The translations under genes and the position numbers were made by a program. From Prevotella fusca JCM 17724 (GTDB lineage: Bacteria; Bacteroidota; Bacteroidia; Bacteroidales; Bacteroidaceae), in the NCBI RefSeq assembly GCF_001262015.1, contig NZ_CP012074.1, positions 13,501 through 77,500 of the forward strand: DNA of 64,000 nucleotides, given 5' to 3'. Shown here in pieces: positions 1 to 9,033 of the stretch (position 1 is the first letter of the stretch; every line of letters starts with the position of its first letter). The notes under the pieces are model-generated. The model did not search any database and was not told the origin of the DNA. It was given only the letters and a program-made list of their open reading frames with translations.

Positions 1-115
1 TGTCAATTACCAATCGCCTATATTGTTCTATTGCGGAATATAATTGTTCTATAATTCTATCTTGTATGTATAAAAGGCAAAAGTTGAAAATTGAAATTTA
101 ATATCTGATTTATTT

Positions 116-144
116 TTTGCTTTGCAGATAAATGTTTATATTTG
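116..144 (+). promoter_or_regulatory. Bacteroidota-type promoter of the acyl-CoA ligase gene
   Basis: A TATATTTG -7 element lies at 137-144 and a TTTG -33 element at 116-119, 17 bp apart (the usual spacing is 19-20). The sequence just downstream (about 142-175) resembles the promoter-containing unit repeated three times at 40.72-40.89 kb, including the word CATTCGGCAAT. Confidence 0.6.
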
Positions 145-233
145 CAGAAAATAATACAGCATTCGGCAATTTGAACGCAGGTCATCCTGACCCTTGCCCA
201 CGTTATGTTGCAGAACGAAAAAATCAGAAAACA

Positions 234-2042
234 ATGCAGACAAACAGTCATCTCTCTGTTCTTATTCATGAACAAGCTAAAAAGTACGGCGCGAAGCCGG
301 CACTTACATTCCGTAACTTCGGCAGTCTGAAGTGGAAGACCGTCTCATGGAACCAGTTTTCTATGCGTGTGAAAGAAGTTTCAAATGCGCTCTTGAACCT
401 TGGAATGAAACCGCAGGAGGCGATTGCTGTGTTTGCACAGAACTGTATCCAGTACCTTTACACTGACTTCGGTGCATACGGAGTGCGTGTAGTAAGTATT
501 CCCTTCTATGCCACCAGTTCCGAACAGCAGATACAGTATATGATTCAGGATGCCGGCGTAAAGTATCTTTTCGTTGGGGAGCAGGAACAGTATGACAAGG
601 CACATCGTATCCTGTCGCTCTGTCCAACGTTGGAACGTATCATCGTCTTTGACCCCAGTGTGCGCATCAATACGCATGACCCCAATACGATTTTCTTTGA
701 GGATTTCCTGAAGTTAGGAGAAGGACTGCCACGGGAACCGGAGGTTGAAGAGCGTTGGGCACAGGCAAATTATGAGGACATTTGTAACATTCTTTATACA
801 AGTGGTACGACGGGCGAGAGCAAGGGCGTTATACTGACATATAAGATGTATCAGGCTGCGCTGGAGGCAAACGACAAGTGTGTGCCTGTAAGCGAGAATG
901 ACCGTGTCATCAACTTCCTGCCTTTCACCCATGTCTTTGAGCGTGGATGGTCCTATCTTGCACTTTCGGAGGGTGCGCAGATGATAATAAATACCTATCC
1001 GAAGGAGATACAGCAGAGTATGCGTGAGACGCATCCTACGTGTATGGCTTCCGTACCCCGTTTCTGGGAGAAGGTCTATGCAGCCGTGAAGGAGCGCATG
1101 GACAACTCCAGTGCTGTTCAGCGCAAGCTGTTCTATCATGCGCTGAACGTCGGAAAGAAGCGTAATATACAGTATCTGGCACGTGGAAAACGTGTTCCAC
1201 TGGCGTTGGAGATGGAGTACAAGGTTGTCAACAAGGCAATATTGAGCCTTGTGCGTAAGCAGATGGGACTTGAGAAACCTAACATCTTCCCGGCAGCAGG
1301 TGCATACGTTTCGCCTGAGGTTGAGGAGTTTGTGCATAGCATCGGACTGAACATGCTTGTCGGTTACGGATTGACGGAGAGTCTGGCAACAGTCAGCTGC
1401 GACCATGCAGGCAAGGCTTATACGGTCGGTTCTGTTGGTCGTCCGATAGAGGGTATCGAAATAAAGATCAGTGACGAAGGTGAAATCATGCTGAAGGGAC
1501 CTACGATTATGCCCGGTTACTTCCGTCGTGATACTACCAATGCTGAGGTTTTTGATAAGGACGGATTCTTCCATACAGGTGACTCAGGCTATATGAAGGA
1601 TGGCGAGCTGTTCCTGAAAGAACGCATCAAGGACCTCTTCAAGACATCCAATGGTAAGTATGTTGCGCCGCAGATGGTGGAAGGTATGCTCTTGGTAGAT
1701 AAGTTCATTGAGCAGGTTTCAGTCATTGCTGACCAGCGAAAGTTCGTGTCTGCACTGATTGTCCCGGAGTTCCGTGTGCTGGAAGAATGGGCAAAGGAGA
1801 ATCACATTGAGTTCAAGAACCGTGAGGAGTTGTGTCAGAATAAGCGTGTCAATGCGATGATGCGTGAGCGTATCGAAACCTTGCAGCAGCGTCTGGCATC
1901 TTATGAGCAGATCAAGCGATTCACTCTGCTTCCCCAGAACTTCTCAATGGAAAGCGGTGAGCTGACGAATACGCTGAAACTGAAGCGTGCGGTTGTCAAC
2001 CGTCGCTATCAGGATGTGATTGAAAAGATGTACGAGGAATAG
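234..2042 (+). CDS. AMP-forming long-chain acyl-CoA ligase
   Basis: Adenylate-forming enzyme of the long-chain fatty acid CoA ligase family, predicted to activate fatty acids with ATP and CoA in the cytosol. Visible motifs are the phosphate-binding loop YTSGTTGESKG (about residues 184-194), GYGLTES (about 380) and the C-terminal hinge region with FKTSNGKYVAP. The length of about 602 residues fits the family. The reading frame is open from position 132, but I chose the ATG at 234: residues before it translate the promoter and its repeat-like sequence, and the -7 element ends at 144. The gene stands alone; an 8-bp repeat array follows its stop codon directly. The substrate chain length cannot be read from the sequence. 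Confidence 0.9.
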   Translation: MQTNSHLSVLIHEQAKKYGAKPALTFRNFGSLKWKTVSWNQFSMRVKEVSNALLNLGMKPQEAIAVFAQNCIQYLYTDFGAYGVRVVSIPFYATSSEQQIQYMIQDAGVKYLFVGEQEQYDKAHRILSLCPTLERIIVFDPSVRINTHDPNTIFFEDFLKLGEGLPREPEVEERWAQANYEDICNILYTSGTTGESKGVILTYKMYQAALEANDKCVPVSENDRVINFLPFTHVFERGWSYLALSEGAQMIINTYPKEIQQSMRETHPTCMASVPRFWEKVYAAVKERMDNSSAVQRKLFYHALNVGKKRNIQYLARGKRVPLALEMEYKVVNKAILSLVRKQMGLEKPNIFPAAGAYVSPEVEEFVHSIGLNMLVGYGLTESLATVSCDHAGKAYTVGSVGRPIEGIEIKISDEGEIMLKGPTIMPGYFRRDTTNAEVFDKDGFFHTGDSGYMKDGELFLKERIKDLFKTSNGKYVAPQMVEGMLLVDKFIEQVSVIADQRKFVSALIVPEFRVLEEWAKENHIEFKNREELCQNKRVNAMMRERIETLQQRLASYEQIKRFTLLPQNFSMESGELTNTLKLKRAVVNRRYQDVIEKMYEE

Positions 2043-2050
2043 TGGGGGAG

Positions 2051-2097
2051 TTGAGGAGTTGACGAGTTAACAGGCTGACGAGTTAACAGGTTGATGG
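2051..2097. repeat. 8-bp degenerate tandem array (TTGACGAG type)
   Basis: About six consecutive octamers (TTGAGGAG, TTGACGAG, TTAACAGG, CTGACGAG, TTAACAGG, TTGATGG) follow the stop codon of the acyl-CoA ligase. The same unit type recurs at 51248-51303 and 53192-53250. Confidence 0.8.
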
Positions 2098-2193
2098 TTT
2101 TGTTGACCAGTCTCTGGATTATCTGGAGCCTCTATGATTTCTATTCCCTCTAAGATGTTTAGAGCATCTATTCCCAAATGATAAATAATTAAA

Positions 2194-3309
2194 ATGATAA
2201 CAGCAGACCAGCTAAAAGATATACAAGAGCGCACGGAAGCGCTTCACCGCTATCTTGACATTGACAGGAAGCGGATTGAATTTGAAGAGGAACAGCTCCG
2301 CACACAGGCTCCAGACTTCTGGGATGACCCGGCACGTGCGCAGGAGCAGATGAAGAAAGTAAAGGACATAGAGAAGTGGGTCAAGGACTATGATAAAGCC
2401 CGTGCACTGGCTGATGAGGTGCAGCTGGCATTCGACTTCTATAAGGATGAACTTGTCACAGAGGAAGAGGTAGATGCTGCATACGGCAAGGTGCTCAAGG
2501 TGATTGAGGACTTGGAGCTCAAGAACATGCTGCGTCAGGAGGAAGACCCGATGGAGTGTGTGATGAAGATAAACTCCGGTGCCGGTGGTACGGAAAGTCA
2601 GGACTGGGCGTCTATGCTCATGCGTATGTATATGCGTTGGGGCGAGGCACATGGATATAAGGTGACGATTTCCGATATACAGGAAGGCGACGAGGCTGGT
2701 ATTAAGAGCGTAACAATGAAGTTTGAGGGTGGCGAGTATGCCTATGGCTATCTGAAGAGTGAGAATGGTGTGCACCGCTTGGTACGTGTCAGTCCGTTCA
2801 ATGCTCAAGGTAAGCGTATGACAAGTTTTGCCAGCGTGTTCGTTACGCCATTGGTAGACGACACTATTGAGGTGTATGTTGACCCGGCTCGTGTCAGTTG
2901 GGATACCTTCCGTTCGAGTGGTGCTGGTGGACAGAACGTCAACAAGGTGGAGTCGGGAGTTCGTCTGCGCTATCAGTATGAAGACCCTGACACAGGAGAA
3001 CAGGAAGAAATCCTTATTGAGAATACGGAAACCCGTGACCAGCCGAAGAACCGTGCCAAGGCAATGCAGCTCTTGAAATCACAGCTTTATGACCGTGCGA
3101 TGAAGAAGCGCATGGAGGAACAGGCGAAGATAGAAGCGGGTAAGAAGAAGATAGAGTGGGGTAGCCAGATTCGTAGCTACGTCTTTGATGACCGTCGTGT
3201 GAAGGATCACCGCACCAACTATCAGACTTCTGATGTGGATGGTGTGATGGATGGCAAGATTGATGACTTCATCAAGGCTTACCTGATGGAGTTTCCTACG
3301 GAGGAATAA
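2194..3309 (+). CDS. prfB: peptide chain release factor 2
   Basis: Release factor that recognises UAA and UGA stop codons and triggers peptide release in the ribosome. The SPF recognition tripeptide is seen in VRVSPFNAQG and the catalytic GGQ in SGAGGQNVNKVES. The 371 residues match the full family length. In many bacteria prfB needs a programmed +1 frameshift near codon 25; here the region around TEALHRYLDIDRKR reads through in one frame with no internal stop, so this autoregulatory frameshift is absent. The start ATG at 2194 follows an A/T-rich leader without a Shine-Dalgarno sequence. Very secure identification. Confidence 0.97.
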   Translation: MITADQLKDIQERTEALHRYLDIDRKRIEFEEEQLRTQAPDFWDDPARAQEQMKKVKDIEKWVKDYDKARALADEVQLAFDFYKDELVTEEEVDAAYGKVLKVIEDLELKNMLRQEEDPMECVMKINSGAGGTESQDWASMLMRMYMRWGEAHGYKVTISDIQEGDEAGIKSVTMKFEGGEYAYGYLKSENGVHRLVRVSPFNAQGKRMTSFASVFVTPLVDDTIEVYVDPARVSWDTFRSSGAGGQNVNKVESGVRLRYQYEDPDTGEQEEILIENTETRDQPKNRAKAMQLLKSQLYDRAMKKRMEEQAKIEAGKKKIEWGSQIRSYVFDDRRVKDHRTNYQTSDVDGVMDGKIDDFIKAYLMEFPTEE

Positions 3310-3310
3310 A

Positions 3311-3500
3311 TAACCTCCCCCAACCCCTCCAAAGGAAGGGAGAGCCTAACGAGGTGAATGCCTCTTGTCTCCTCCGAAGGGAGGGAGAGACTAACGGGAA
3401 ATGGTTTTGATAAAGGTAATTAAGGAAAAAGTTTACGATTATCCCACCGCTGTCTAACACATCCCCTCCTTTGGAGGGGGCTTGGGGAGGTTCTTCCTTG
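3311..3500. repeat. long C/G-rich inverted repeat with 'cctccaaagg' core
   Basis: The 3' flank of prfB contains a C-rich arm (about 3311-3341, CCTCCCCCAACCCCTCC...) and a G-rich, largely complementary arm (about 3464-3494, ...GGAGGGGGCTTGGGGAGG), with shorter related pieces between them. A similar but weaker pair is seen at about 6196-6226. Transcription through it would form a long hairpin. Confidence 0.6.
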
Positions 3501-3566
3501 GAGGGACTTGGGGATTTTTTCCTTCCCTTATCATTAACGACATACAACCTTTTAAAGAATATAACT

Positions 3567-3704
3567 ATGAGTGAAAGAAGTAAACGAAACCGCAGAGAAC
3601 GGGAACTTAAACAAGAAAAGCAGGCTAAGCGTGTTGTTATATGGATTGCAGCGGTGCTGATTCTGTTGGCAATCGCTTCTATCATTGTGTTTACGACTAT
3701 CTGA
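3567..3704 (+). CDS. small single-pass membrane protein (45 aa), unknown function
   Basis: Short protein with a strongly basic and polar N-terminus (MSERSKRNRRERELKQEKQA) followed by one hydrophobic segment (VVIWIAAVLILLAIASIIVF) and a short tail. The layout predicts a positive-inside single-pass inner-membrane protein. The reading frame extends upstream to 3471, but that part translates the C/G-rich inverted repeat, so the ATG at 3567 is preferred. No catalytic motif is visible and I do not recognise a named family. It sits between prfB and the CYTH gene, 144 bp before the latter. Confidence 0.6.
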   Translation: MSERSKRNRRERELKQEKQAKRVVIWIAAVLILLAIASIIVFTTI

Positions 3705-3848
3705 CATTAGCAGCCTTCGCCTTGATAACGGCAAGAGATATTTGTGATAGTAAGAGCAAACAGCATTCTGCCTGCGAATATCTGATAGCTGTATCCTTCA
3801 CCGTTGATAACGGCAAAGAGGAGCTGTGGCAATAAAAACAAATAACTG

Positions 3849-4346
3849 ATGAGTGGATTAGAGATAGAAAGAAAGTTCTTGGTACACAAGAATATGGATT
3901 GGAAACAGCTTGCAAGCAGTTGTAGTCATATACAGCAAGGGTATTTCACAGCTGTCAATACTGTCCGTGTTCGTATCAGGGATGACAAAGGTTACCTTAC
4001 AATCAAGGGACCACCGCGCAACGGCGGCTTGTCACGTTATGAGTTTGAGAAAGAGATTACAGTTGAGGAAGCACAGCAGCTTATGTTATTGTGTGAGCCG
4101 GGTGTGATAGACAAGCACAGGTATCTCATTCCTTTTGGAGGGCACATCTTTGAAGTGGATGAGTTCCATGGGGATAATGACGGACTCGTCTTGGCAGAGG
4201 TGGAGCTGTGTAATGAGGATGAATTATTTGAGAAGCCTGACTTCATCGGCTTGGAAGTGACGGGCAACCGCTATTTCTACAATTCCCACATGCGCCGGAA
4301 TCCATTCAAGCTCTGGCGTGATAGCGTACCAGAAGAATACCGATAA
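3849..4346 (+). CDS. CYTH domain protein (triphosphate tunnel metalloenzyme)
   Basis: CYTH/TTM family enzyme of 165 residues. The signature EIERKFLV (ExExK) stands at residues 5-12, and acidic and basic strands such as RVRIRDDKGYLTIKG follow in the order expected for the tunnel. Bacterial single-domain members usually hydrolyse inorganic triphosphate or similar polyphosphates with a divalent metal; the exact substrate is not readable. Its 3' end overlaps the 3' end of the convergent VanZ-like gene by 41 bp, so the two transcripts are antisense to each other at their tails. Confidence 0.88.
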   Translation: MSGLEIERKFLVHKNMDWKQLASSCSHIQQGYFTAVNTVRVRIRDDKGYLTIKGPPRNGGLSRYEFEKEITVEEAQQLMLLCEPGVIDKHRYLIPFGGHIFEVDEFHGDNDGLVLAEVELCNEDELFEKPDFIGLEVTGNRYFYNSHMRRNPFKLWRDSVPEEYR

Positions 4347-4689
4347 GCAGGGCTATCGTTGAGCCTGTAGCATCTGCGAAGAAGTCAAGCCACTCACCAC
4401 TTCGCCTCCCGCCTGTGCAGTTTGCTTGAAGAATTTCGATGAGTCCACCCATCAAGACGGGCATGAGCCAGACCCAAATGATGATGAATCTGAGTCTGGC
4501 ATGTCTTGTTGTGCGCAGGTACTCAAGGCTTATACTCAGTCCCAATACCAAGTACATGACACTGTGCGTCCACTTGTCTATAAACCTTACATCGCTCAGC
4601 GGACTCTCTGGGATATTCATGAAACACAGCACCCAAATGCCAATGATAATGATACTGCTGAATGGATATCTGGTTAAGATATGTTGCAT
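4306..4689 (-). CDS. VanZ-like family membrane protein
   Basis: Small integral membrane protein of 127 residues with four hydrophobic segments (around residues 11-26, 42-56, 68-84 and 105-120). The polar motifs DKWTHSVMYLVLG and EILQ...RSGEWLDFFADATG are typical of the VanZ-like family. Some members are linked to glycopeptide tolerance, but the role of most is unknown, and nothing nearby points to a function. The gene converges on the CYTH gene with a 41-bp overlap. Confidence 0.8.
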   Translation of the reverse strand: MQHILTRYPFSSIIIIGIWVLCFMNIPESPLSDVRFIDKWTHSVMYLVLGLSISLEYLRTTRHARLRFIIIWVWLMPVLMGGLIEILQANCTGGRRSGEWLDFFADATGSTIALLIGILLVRYHARA

Positions 4690-4770
4690 TAAATTTATAT
4701 TTTACTTCTGATTTGATACAAAAGTAGATAATTTTTCGTAATTTTGCGCATCTATCCAAGGTAAAATGAT

Positions 4771-6132
4771 ATGATTGAACAAAAAAGAGCAAAGTTCGGA
4801 AGTAAGCTGGGAATGATTCTTGCCACGGCAGGCGGTGCTGTTGGTCTGGGTAATGTCTGGCGTTTCCCATACATGACAGGTCAGAACGGTGGTGCAGCTT
4901 TTATCCTTATTTATATTGGTTGTATCTTGTTGCTGGGACTTCCTTGCATGATCAGCGAGTTCATCATCGGACGTCATGCTGCATCAAACACGGCACGTGC
5001 CTATACAAAACTGTCTGATGGAACTGCCTGGAAATGGGTTGGCTATCTGGGTGTACTCACAGGTTTCCTCATTACCGGCTACTATGCCGTGGTGTCTGGA
5101 TGGTGTCTGCAGTATGGAGTTGCTTCTGTCATGAATCATCTGCATGGCTCTCCGGCTTATTTCCAAGCCTATTTCTCCGACTTCTCCACCAATCCGTGGA
5201 AGCCAGTTCTGTGGACATCAATCATTCTCTTTGTTACGCATTACGTTATTATTCACGGAGTCAGGAACGGTATTGAGCGAGCTTCAAAGATTCTGATGCC
5301 GGCGCTTTTTCTCCTTCTTCTTGCCATCGTTGTCGCTTCCTGTCTTCTTCCCGGTGCTGGCAAGGGTATAGAATTCCTGCTGAAGCCCGACTTCAGCAAG
5401 GTGACAGGGGATGTGTTCCTTGGTGCATTGGGTCAGTCATTCTACTCTATGAGTATTGCAATGGGCTGTATCTGTACATACGCTTCTTATTACAACCGCC
5501 ACACAAAGCTCTTGAATTCAGCCGTTCAGATTGGGTTTATTGATACCTGTGTTGCCATTCTTGCTGGTCTGATGATTTTCCCGGCGGCATTCTCGGTGGG
5601 TGTAAGTCCTGATAGCGGGCCTTCTCTTATCTTCATCACCTTGCCGAATGTCTTTGAACAAGCCTTTTCCAGCATGCCTGTAATAGGCTATGTCGTTTCG
5701 TTGGCATTCTATCTGCTCCTCTCTATGGCAGCTCTGACCTCATTGATTTCCCTGCACGAGGTGAGTACAGCCTTCTTTCAGGAGGAACTGCACATCAGCC
5801 GTCCTCGTGCTGCAATGATTGTTACGGGAGGTTGTTTCCTTATCGGAGCCGTATGCTCTTTGTCGTTGGGCGAATGGAGTTTTCTCAAGGTGGCTGGTGT
5901 CGACCTCTTCGATGTATTCGACTTTGTGACAGGACAGATTTTCCTTCCTGTCGGCGGACTCCTTACCTGTCTGTTCATCGGATGGTATGTACCGAAGAAG
6001 CTGGTCAAGGATGAGTTTACCAACTGGGGAACCACACGTGGAGTATTCTTTGGCACTTATTACTTCCTTATCCGCTTTGTCTGTCCATTGGCTATTCTTG
6101 CCATCTTCCTGCATCAGTTAGGAGTGTTCTAA
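4771..6132 (+). CDS. sodium-dependent transporter, NSS/SNF family
   Basis: Neurotransmitter:sodium symporter family member of 453 residues with about 11 membrane segments in a LeuT-type fold. The first helix shows the family hallmark LGNVWRFPYMTGQNGGAAF (about residues 27-45), with the unwound sodium and substrate region around GNVWRFP. Bacterial members take up amino acids such as tryptophan, tyrosine or leucine with sodium. The substrate here is unknown. It starts 81 bp after the divergent VanZ-like gene; a TAATTTTG -7 element lies at about 4738-4745. Confidence 0.9.
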   Translation: MIEQKRAKFGSKLGMILATAGGAVGLGNVWRFPYMTGQNGGAAFILIYIGCILLLGLPCMISEFIIGRHAASNTARAYTKLSDGTAWKWVGYLGVLTGFLITGYYAVVSGWCLQYGVASVMNHLHGSPAYFQAYFSDFSTNPWKPVLWTSIILFVTHYVIIHGVRNGIERASKILMPALFLLLLAIVVASCLLPGAGKGIEFLLKPDFSKVTGDVFLGALGQSFYSMSIAMGCICTYASYYNRHTKLLNSAVQIGFIDTCVAILAGLMIFPAAFSVGVSPDSGPSLIFITLPNVFEQAFSSMPVIGYVVSLAFYLLLSMAALTSLISLHEVSTAFFQEELHISRPRAAMIVTGGCFLIGAVCSLSLGEWSFLKVAGVDLFDVFDFVTGQIFLPVGGLLTCLFIGWYVPKKLVKDEFTNWGTTRGVFFGTYYFLIRFVCPLAILAIFLHQLGVF

Positions 6133-6350
6133 GAAAGTAGCAGTGCCGACTCTCTCCTTTCTTGTTCGTAAGAGGAAAGAAAGACGGACTCACCTCAATC
6201 CCTCTCTGATAAGGAGAGGGAGGGTGATTACGATAGGAGGATACTTGTCCTCACCGCCTGTCAATGCCTGATTTGTAACCTAATAACCCCTCCGCTCCTC
6301 CTGAGTATTCCTCTTTAGAAGGAGCATGTGAGGCTTAAATCCTATCAGCT

Positions 6351-7322
6351 ATGAACCTTAAATCACTTTTCTATCTTCACCGGTCTGACCGGAAAGTAAT
6401 ACTGGTACTGTTGTTGTTCATCACCGGTTGTCTTGGTTTGATTATCTTTGTCGGCAATCAGACAGCAGAAACTTCTGGTACAAAAACCGACAGCGTAATC
6501 AGTCAGAAGCCAGCATCTTTCTCCGGTAAAGGACAGCTGCCGGAAGTTGAAACAGAAGAAGGAAAACACCTTTTTCCCTTTGACCCGAATACTGCTACTG
6601 CCGAACAGCTGCAGCAGTTGGGACTGTCACCCTTTCAGCTGCGCAATATCATCAAGTACCGTTCCAAAGGAGGTGTCTATCGTTCACCGATGGATTTTGC
6701 CCGACTCTATGGTCTTACTCGCAAGCAATATCGGGAATTGGAGCCTTATATCACAATCGGTGACGATTATGAACCTGCTTCCACACTTGCCTCTGTACAA
6801 GCCTATATCGCCCGAAAAGAAGCTGACAAGCAGGCTGCTCATGAGGCTTATGAAGCCTATAAGGCGAAGAATACGTATAAACCTTACAAGGAGTATGACC
6901 GTGACACCATCCGTTATCCGCTGAAAATGAAAGTGGGTGAGCACGTCAACCTCGCTTCGGCTGATACAACCCAGTTGAAGAAAGTGCCCGGCATCGGCTC
7001 AGGATGGGCACGAGCCATTGTCAATTACGGCAAGCGGTTAGGTGGGTACGTGGCAGTGGGGCAGCTGCAGGAGATTGACGGCTTCCCTGAAGAAGCCCTG
7101 CCTTACTTCTCAATCACTAATCCACATACTGAGAAAATCAACCTCAATACTGCTACTATCGCACAGCTTCGTAAGCATCCTTATATGAATTTCTATCAGG
7201 CAAGAGCGGTCAGTGACTACAGACGGCTGAAAGGAAAGCTGACCAGTCTCTCCCAGCTCCGTCTGTTGAAGGACTTTACGCCCGAAGCCATCGAACGGCT
7301 GCGCCCGTATGTTGAGTTTTGA
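6351..7322 (+). CDS. helix-hairpin-helix protein with N-terminal membrane anchor
   Basis: Protein of 323 residues with one membrane segment near residues 18-36 and three helix-hairpin-helix units of ComEA type: FDPNTATAEQLQQLGLS (about 75-105), NLASADTTQLKKVPGIGSG (about 200-225) and INLNTATIAQLRKHP (about 262-285). Such proteins bind double-stranded DNA; ComEA itself works in DNA uptake at the cell surface. Large multi-HhH anchored proteins like this are common in Bacteroidota but untested. An acidic and basic linker rich in YEAYKAK-type residues separates the first and second unit. Confidence 0.8.
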   Translation: MNLKSLFYLHRSDRKVILVLLLFITGCLGLIIFVGNQTAETSGTKTDSVISQKPASFSGKGQLPEVETEEGKHLFPFDPNTATAEQLQQLGLSPFQLRNIIKYRSKGGVYRSPMDFARLYGLTRKQYRELEPYITIGDDYEPASTLASVQAYIARKEADKQAAHEAYEAYKAKNTYKPYKEYDRDTIRYPLKMKVGEHVNLASADTTQLKKVPGIGSGWARAIVNYGKRLGGYVAVGQLQEIDGFPEEALPYFSITNPHTEKINLNTATIAQLRKHPYMNFYQARAVSDYRRLKGKLTSLSQLRLLKDFTPEAIERLRPYVEF

Positions 7323-7350
7323 GTGATAATGTTTTGCGATATATTATAAG

Positions 7351-7530
7351 GATTATAATGAGTCTCTCAACCCATCTTTTACGGTGGTGTTGTTGCCCGG
7401 CACATATGGTGTTGTAGCCTGGCACATGTGGTGTTGTTGGTAAGCACCAATGGTGCTCGGTACTAAAAAGCTCGCAATATGTTGTTGGGAGGAATGCAAG
7501 TTGTATCGGACAGCAATGGTTTCAGTCATT
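7351..7530 (+). repeat. family I element, copy A: four 22-bp units plus conserved flanks
   Basis: Four head-to-tail units of exactly 22 bp occupy 7385-7472; units begin TGGTGTTGTTG or TGGTGTTGTAG and end in GGCACATG or AGCACCAA. The left flank has TATAATGAG and ATCTTTTACGG; the right flank has GCAATATGTTGTTGGG and GTATCGGACAGCAATGG. The same structure is found at 27.4, 45.6 and 57.3 kb and, inverted, at 21.0 kb. Confidence 0.85.
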
Positions 7531-7580
7531 CCTACAACTGGTAACATGGTTTCTGACAATAAAAAAAAGACATTCATTGC

Positions 7581-7611
7581 TTTGCATTGTCTTTCATTTA
7601 GATTACCTTTG
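7581..7611 (+). promoter_or_regulatory. murF promoter
   Basis: TTTG at 7581-7584 and TACCTTTG at 7604-7611, with a 19-bp spacer, match the Bacteroidota primary sigma factor consensus. It lies 22 bp before the chosen murF start, which supports that start. Confidence 0.8.
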
Positions 7612-7633
7612 CACTAAGAATAAAGTAAACACA

Positions 7634-8956
7634 ATGGATATACAGGAGATTTACAAGATTTACCAGAGCCATCCCGTCGTGACTACCGACAGCCGCAACT
7701 GCCCCGAAGGAAGTATCTTTGTTGCACTGAAGGGAGTATCATTCGATGGTAATAAGTTCGCTGAATCAGCCTTGGAGAAGGGCTGCAGCTATGCCATCAT
7801 TGACGATAAGGAGTATGCAAAGGAGGGTGATGGTCGTTTCATCCTCGTTGATGATGCACTTGTTACATATAAGGAACTGGCACGTGAGCACCGTCGTCAG
7901 TTCTCAATCCCTGTGATTGGCATTACAGGAACAAACGGTAAGACTACGAGCAAGGAACTTATCTCTGCTGTATTGGCTGAGAAATTCAACGTACATCATA
8001 CTGAGGCAAACTATAACAATGACGTGGGTGTACCCCGTACGTTGCTCGATATTCGCCCGGAGCATGATATAGCTGTTATCGAGATGGGTGCTTCGCATCC
8101 TGGTGACATTGAGAAACTTGTTACGTATGCAGAGCCTACCTGTGGATTGATTACCAATGTCGGACGTGCACACTTGCAGGGGTTTGGCAGCTTCGAGGGT
8201 GTAAAGCAGACGAAGGGCGAACTCTATGATTTCCTTAAAGCCCATGGCAGTCTGCTATTCCTCAATGAGAGTAATCCTGACTTGACAGAGATGGCAGAGC
8301 AGCGGGAATTCGACCGTGTCATAACTTATGGACAGGACGATACGGCTGACGTGCAGGGTAATTTTGTAAGTTGTGCGCCATGCTTGAAGTTTGAGTGGCA
8401 GTCATCATCCCTCACCACCCATCATCCCTCACCCACCACCTACGAAGTCCAGACCCATCTTATCGGTTCTTATAACTTGGATAATATGCTGGCAGCCATT
8501 GCCATCGGTCTGCACTTCGGTGTAACGCCGCAGCAAATCAATCATGCCTTGGAGAATTATATCCCTCATAACAACCGTTCACAGCTGACTGAGACGGCGC
8601 ATAACAAGCTCATTGTGGATGCCTACAATGCCAATCCTTCCAGTATGGCAGCAGCGATTGAGAACTTCCAGCTGATGCAGGTGGAGAACAAGATGGCGAT
8701 TCTCGGTGATATGCGGGAGCTTGGAGAAGCGTCTGGTGAAGAGCATCAGAAGGTTGTCGAGCTGTTGAAAGCTACTGATATTCATAATGTATGGCTTGTC
8801 GGTGAGGAGTTTGGCAAGACCCGAACCGACTTCCGTAAGTTCCGTGATATAGAAGAAGTGAAGGCGGAGATAGCCCGTCAGCGTCCTGATGACCATTACA
8901 TCCTGATAAAAGGAAGCAACGGCATAAAACTCTTTGAGCTGCCAGCCATCCTTTAA
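7634..8956 (+). CDS. murF: UDP-N-acetylmuramoyl-tripeptide--D-alanyl-D-alanine ligase
   Basis: Cytosolic Mur ligase that adds D-Ala-D-Ala to the UDP-MurNAc tripeptide, the last soluble step of peptidoglycan precursor synthesis. The ATP loop GITGTNGKTTSKEL is at about residues 96-109, followed by the central domain (EANYNNDVGVPRTLL) and the C-terminal domain (DAYNANPSSM). The start at 7634 follows the promoter; an upstream in-frame start at 7577 lies inside it. Residues about 257-270 (SSSLTTHHPSPTTY) are an odd Ser/Thr/Pro/His-rich insert encoded by a 7-bp repeat array that is otherwise intergenic in this window. Confidence 0.95.
   Translation: MDIQEIYKIYQSHPVVTTDSRNCPEGSIFVALKGVSFDGNKFAESALEKGCSYAIIDDKEYAKEGDGRFILVDDALVTYKELAREHRRQFSIPVIGITGTNGKTTSKELISAVLAEKFNVHHTEANYNNDVGVPRTLLDIRPEHDIAVIEMGASHPGDIEKLVTYAEPTCGLITNVGRAHLQGFGSFEGVKQTKGELYDFLKAHGSLLFLNESNPDLTEMAEQREFDRVITYGQDDTADVQGNFVSCAPCLKFEWQSSSLTTHHPSPTTYEVQTHLIGSYNLDNMLAAIAIGLHFGVTPQQINHALENYIPHNNRSQLTETAHNKLIVDAYNANPSSMAAAIENFQLMQVENKMAILGDMRELGEASGEEHQKVVELLKATDIHNVWLVGEEFGKTRTDFRKFRDIEEVKAEIARQRPDDHYILIKGSNGIKLFELPAIL
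8403..8444 (+). repeat. 7-bp degenerate array inside murF
   Basis: Six heptamers (such as CCACCCA, TCATCCC, TCACCCA, CCACCTA) run for 42 bp, that is 14 codons, so the murF frame is kept. Related arrays lie at 41405-41456, 47733-47872 and 61686-61716, all outside genes. Confidence 0.75.
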
Positions 8957-9033
8957 AGGAAAAGAAAAAAGAACACAAAACCTTACGTTAGTTCCGAAAA
9001 AATAACTATCTTTGCACTCGCTTACATAGCAAT

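Larger units (their letters stand above)
7323..7633. other. long intergenic gap before murF
   Basis: No gene seen. The gap holds the first copy of the family I 22-bp array with its flanks (about 7351-7530) and the murF promoter at 7581-7611. Confidence 0.7.

Noticed and set aside
714..1574. 286-codon open frame on the minus strand
   Set aside because: Opposite the acyl-CoA ligase; Cys/His/Leu/Thr-rich composition and no family motif.
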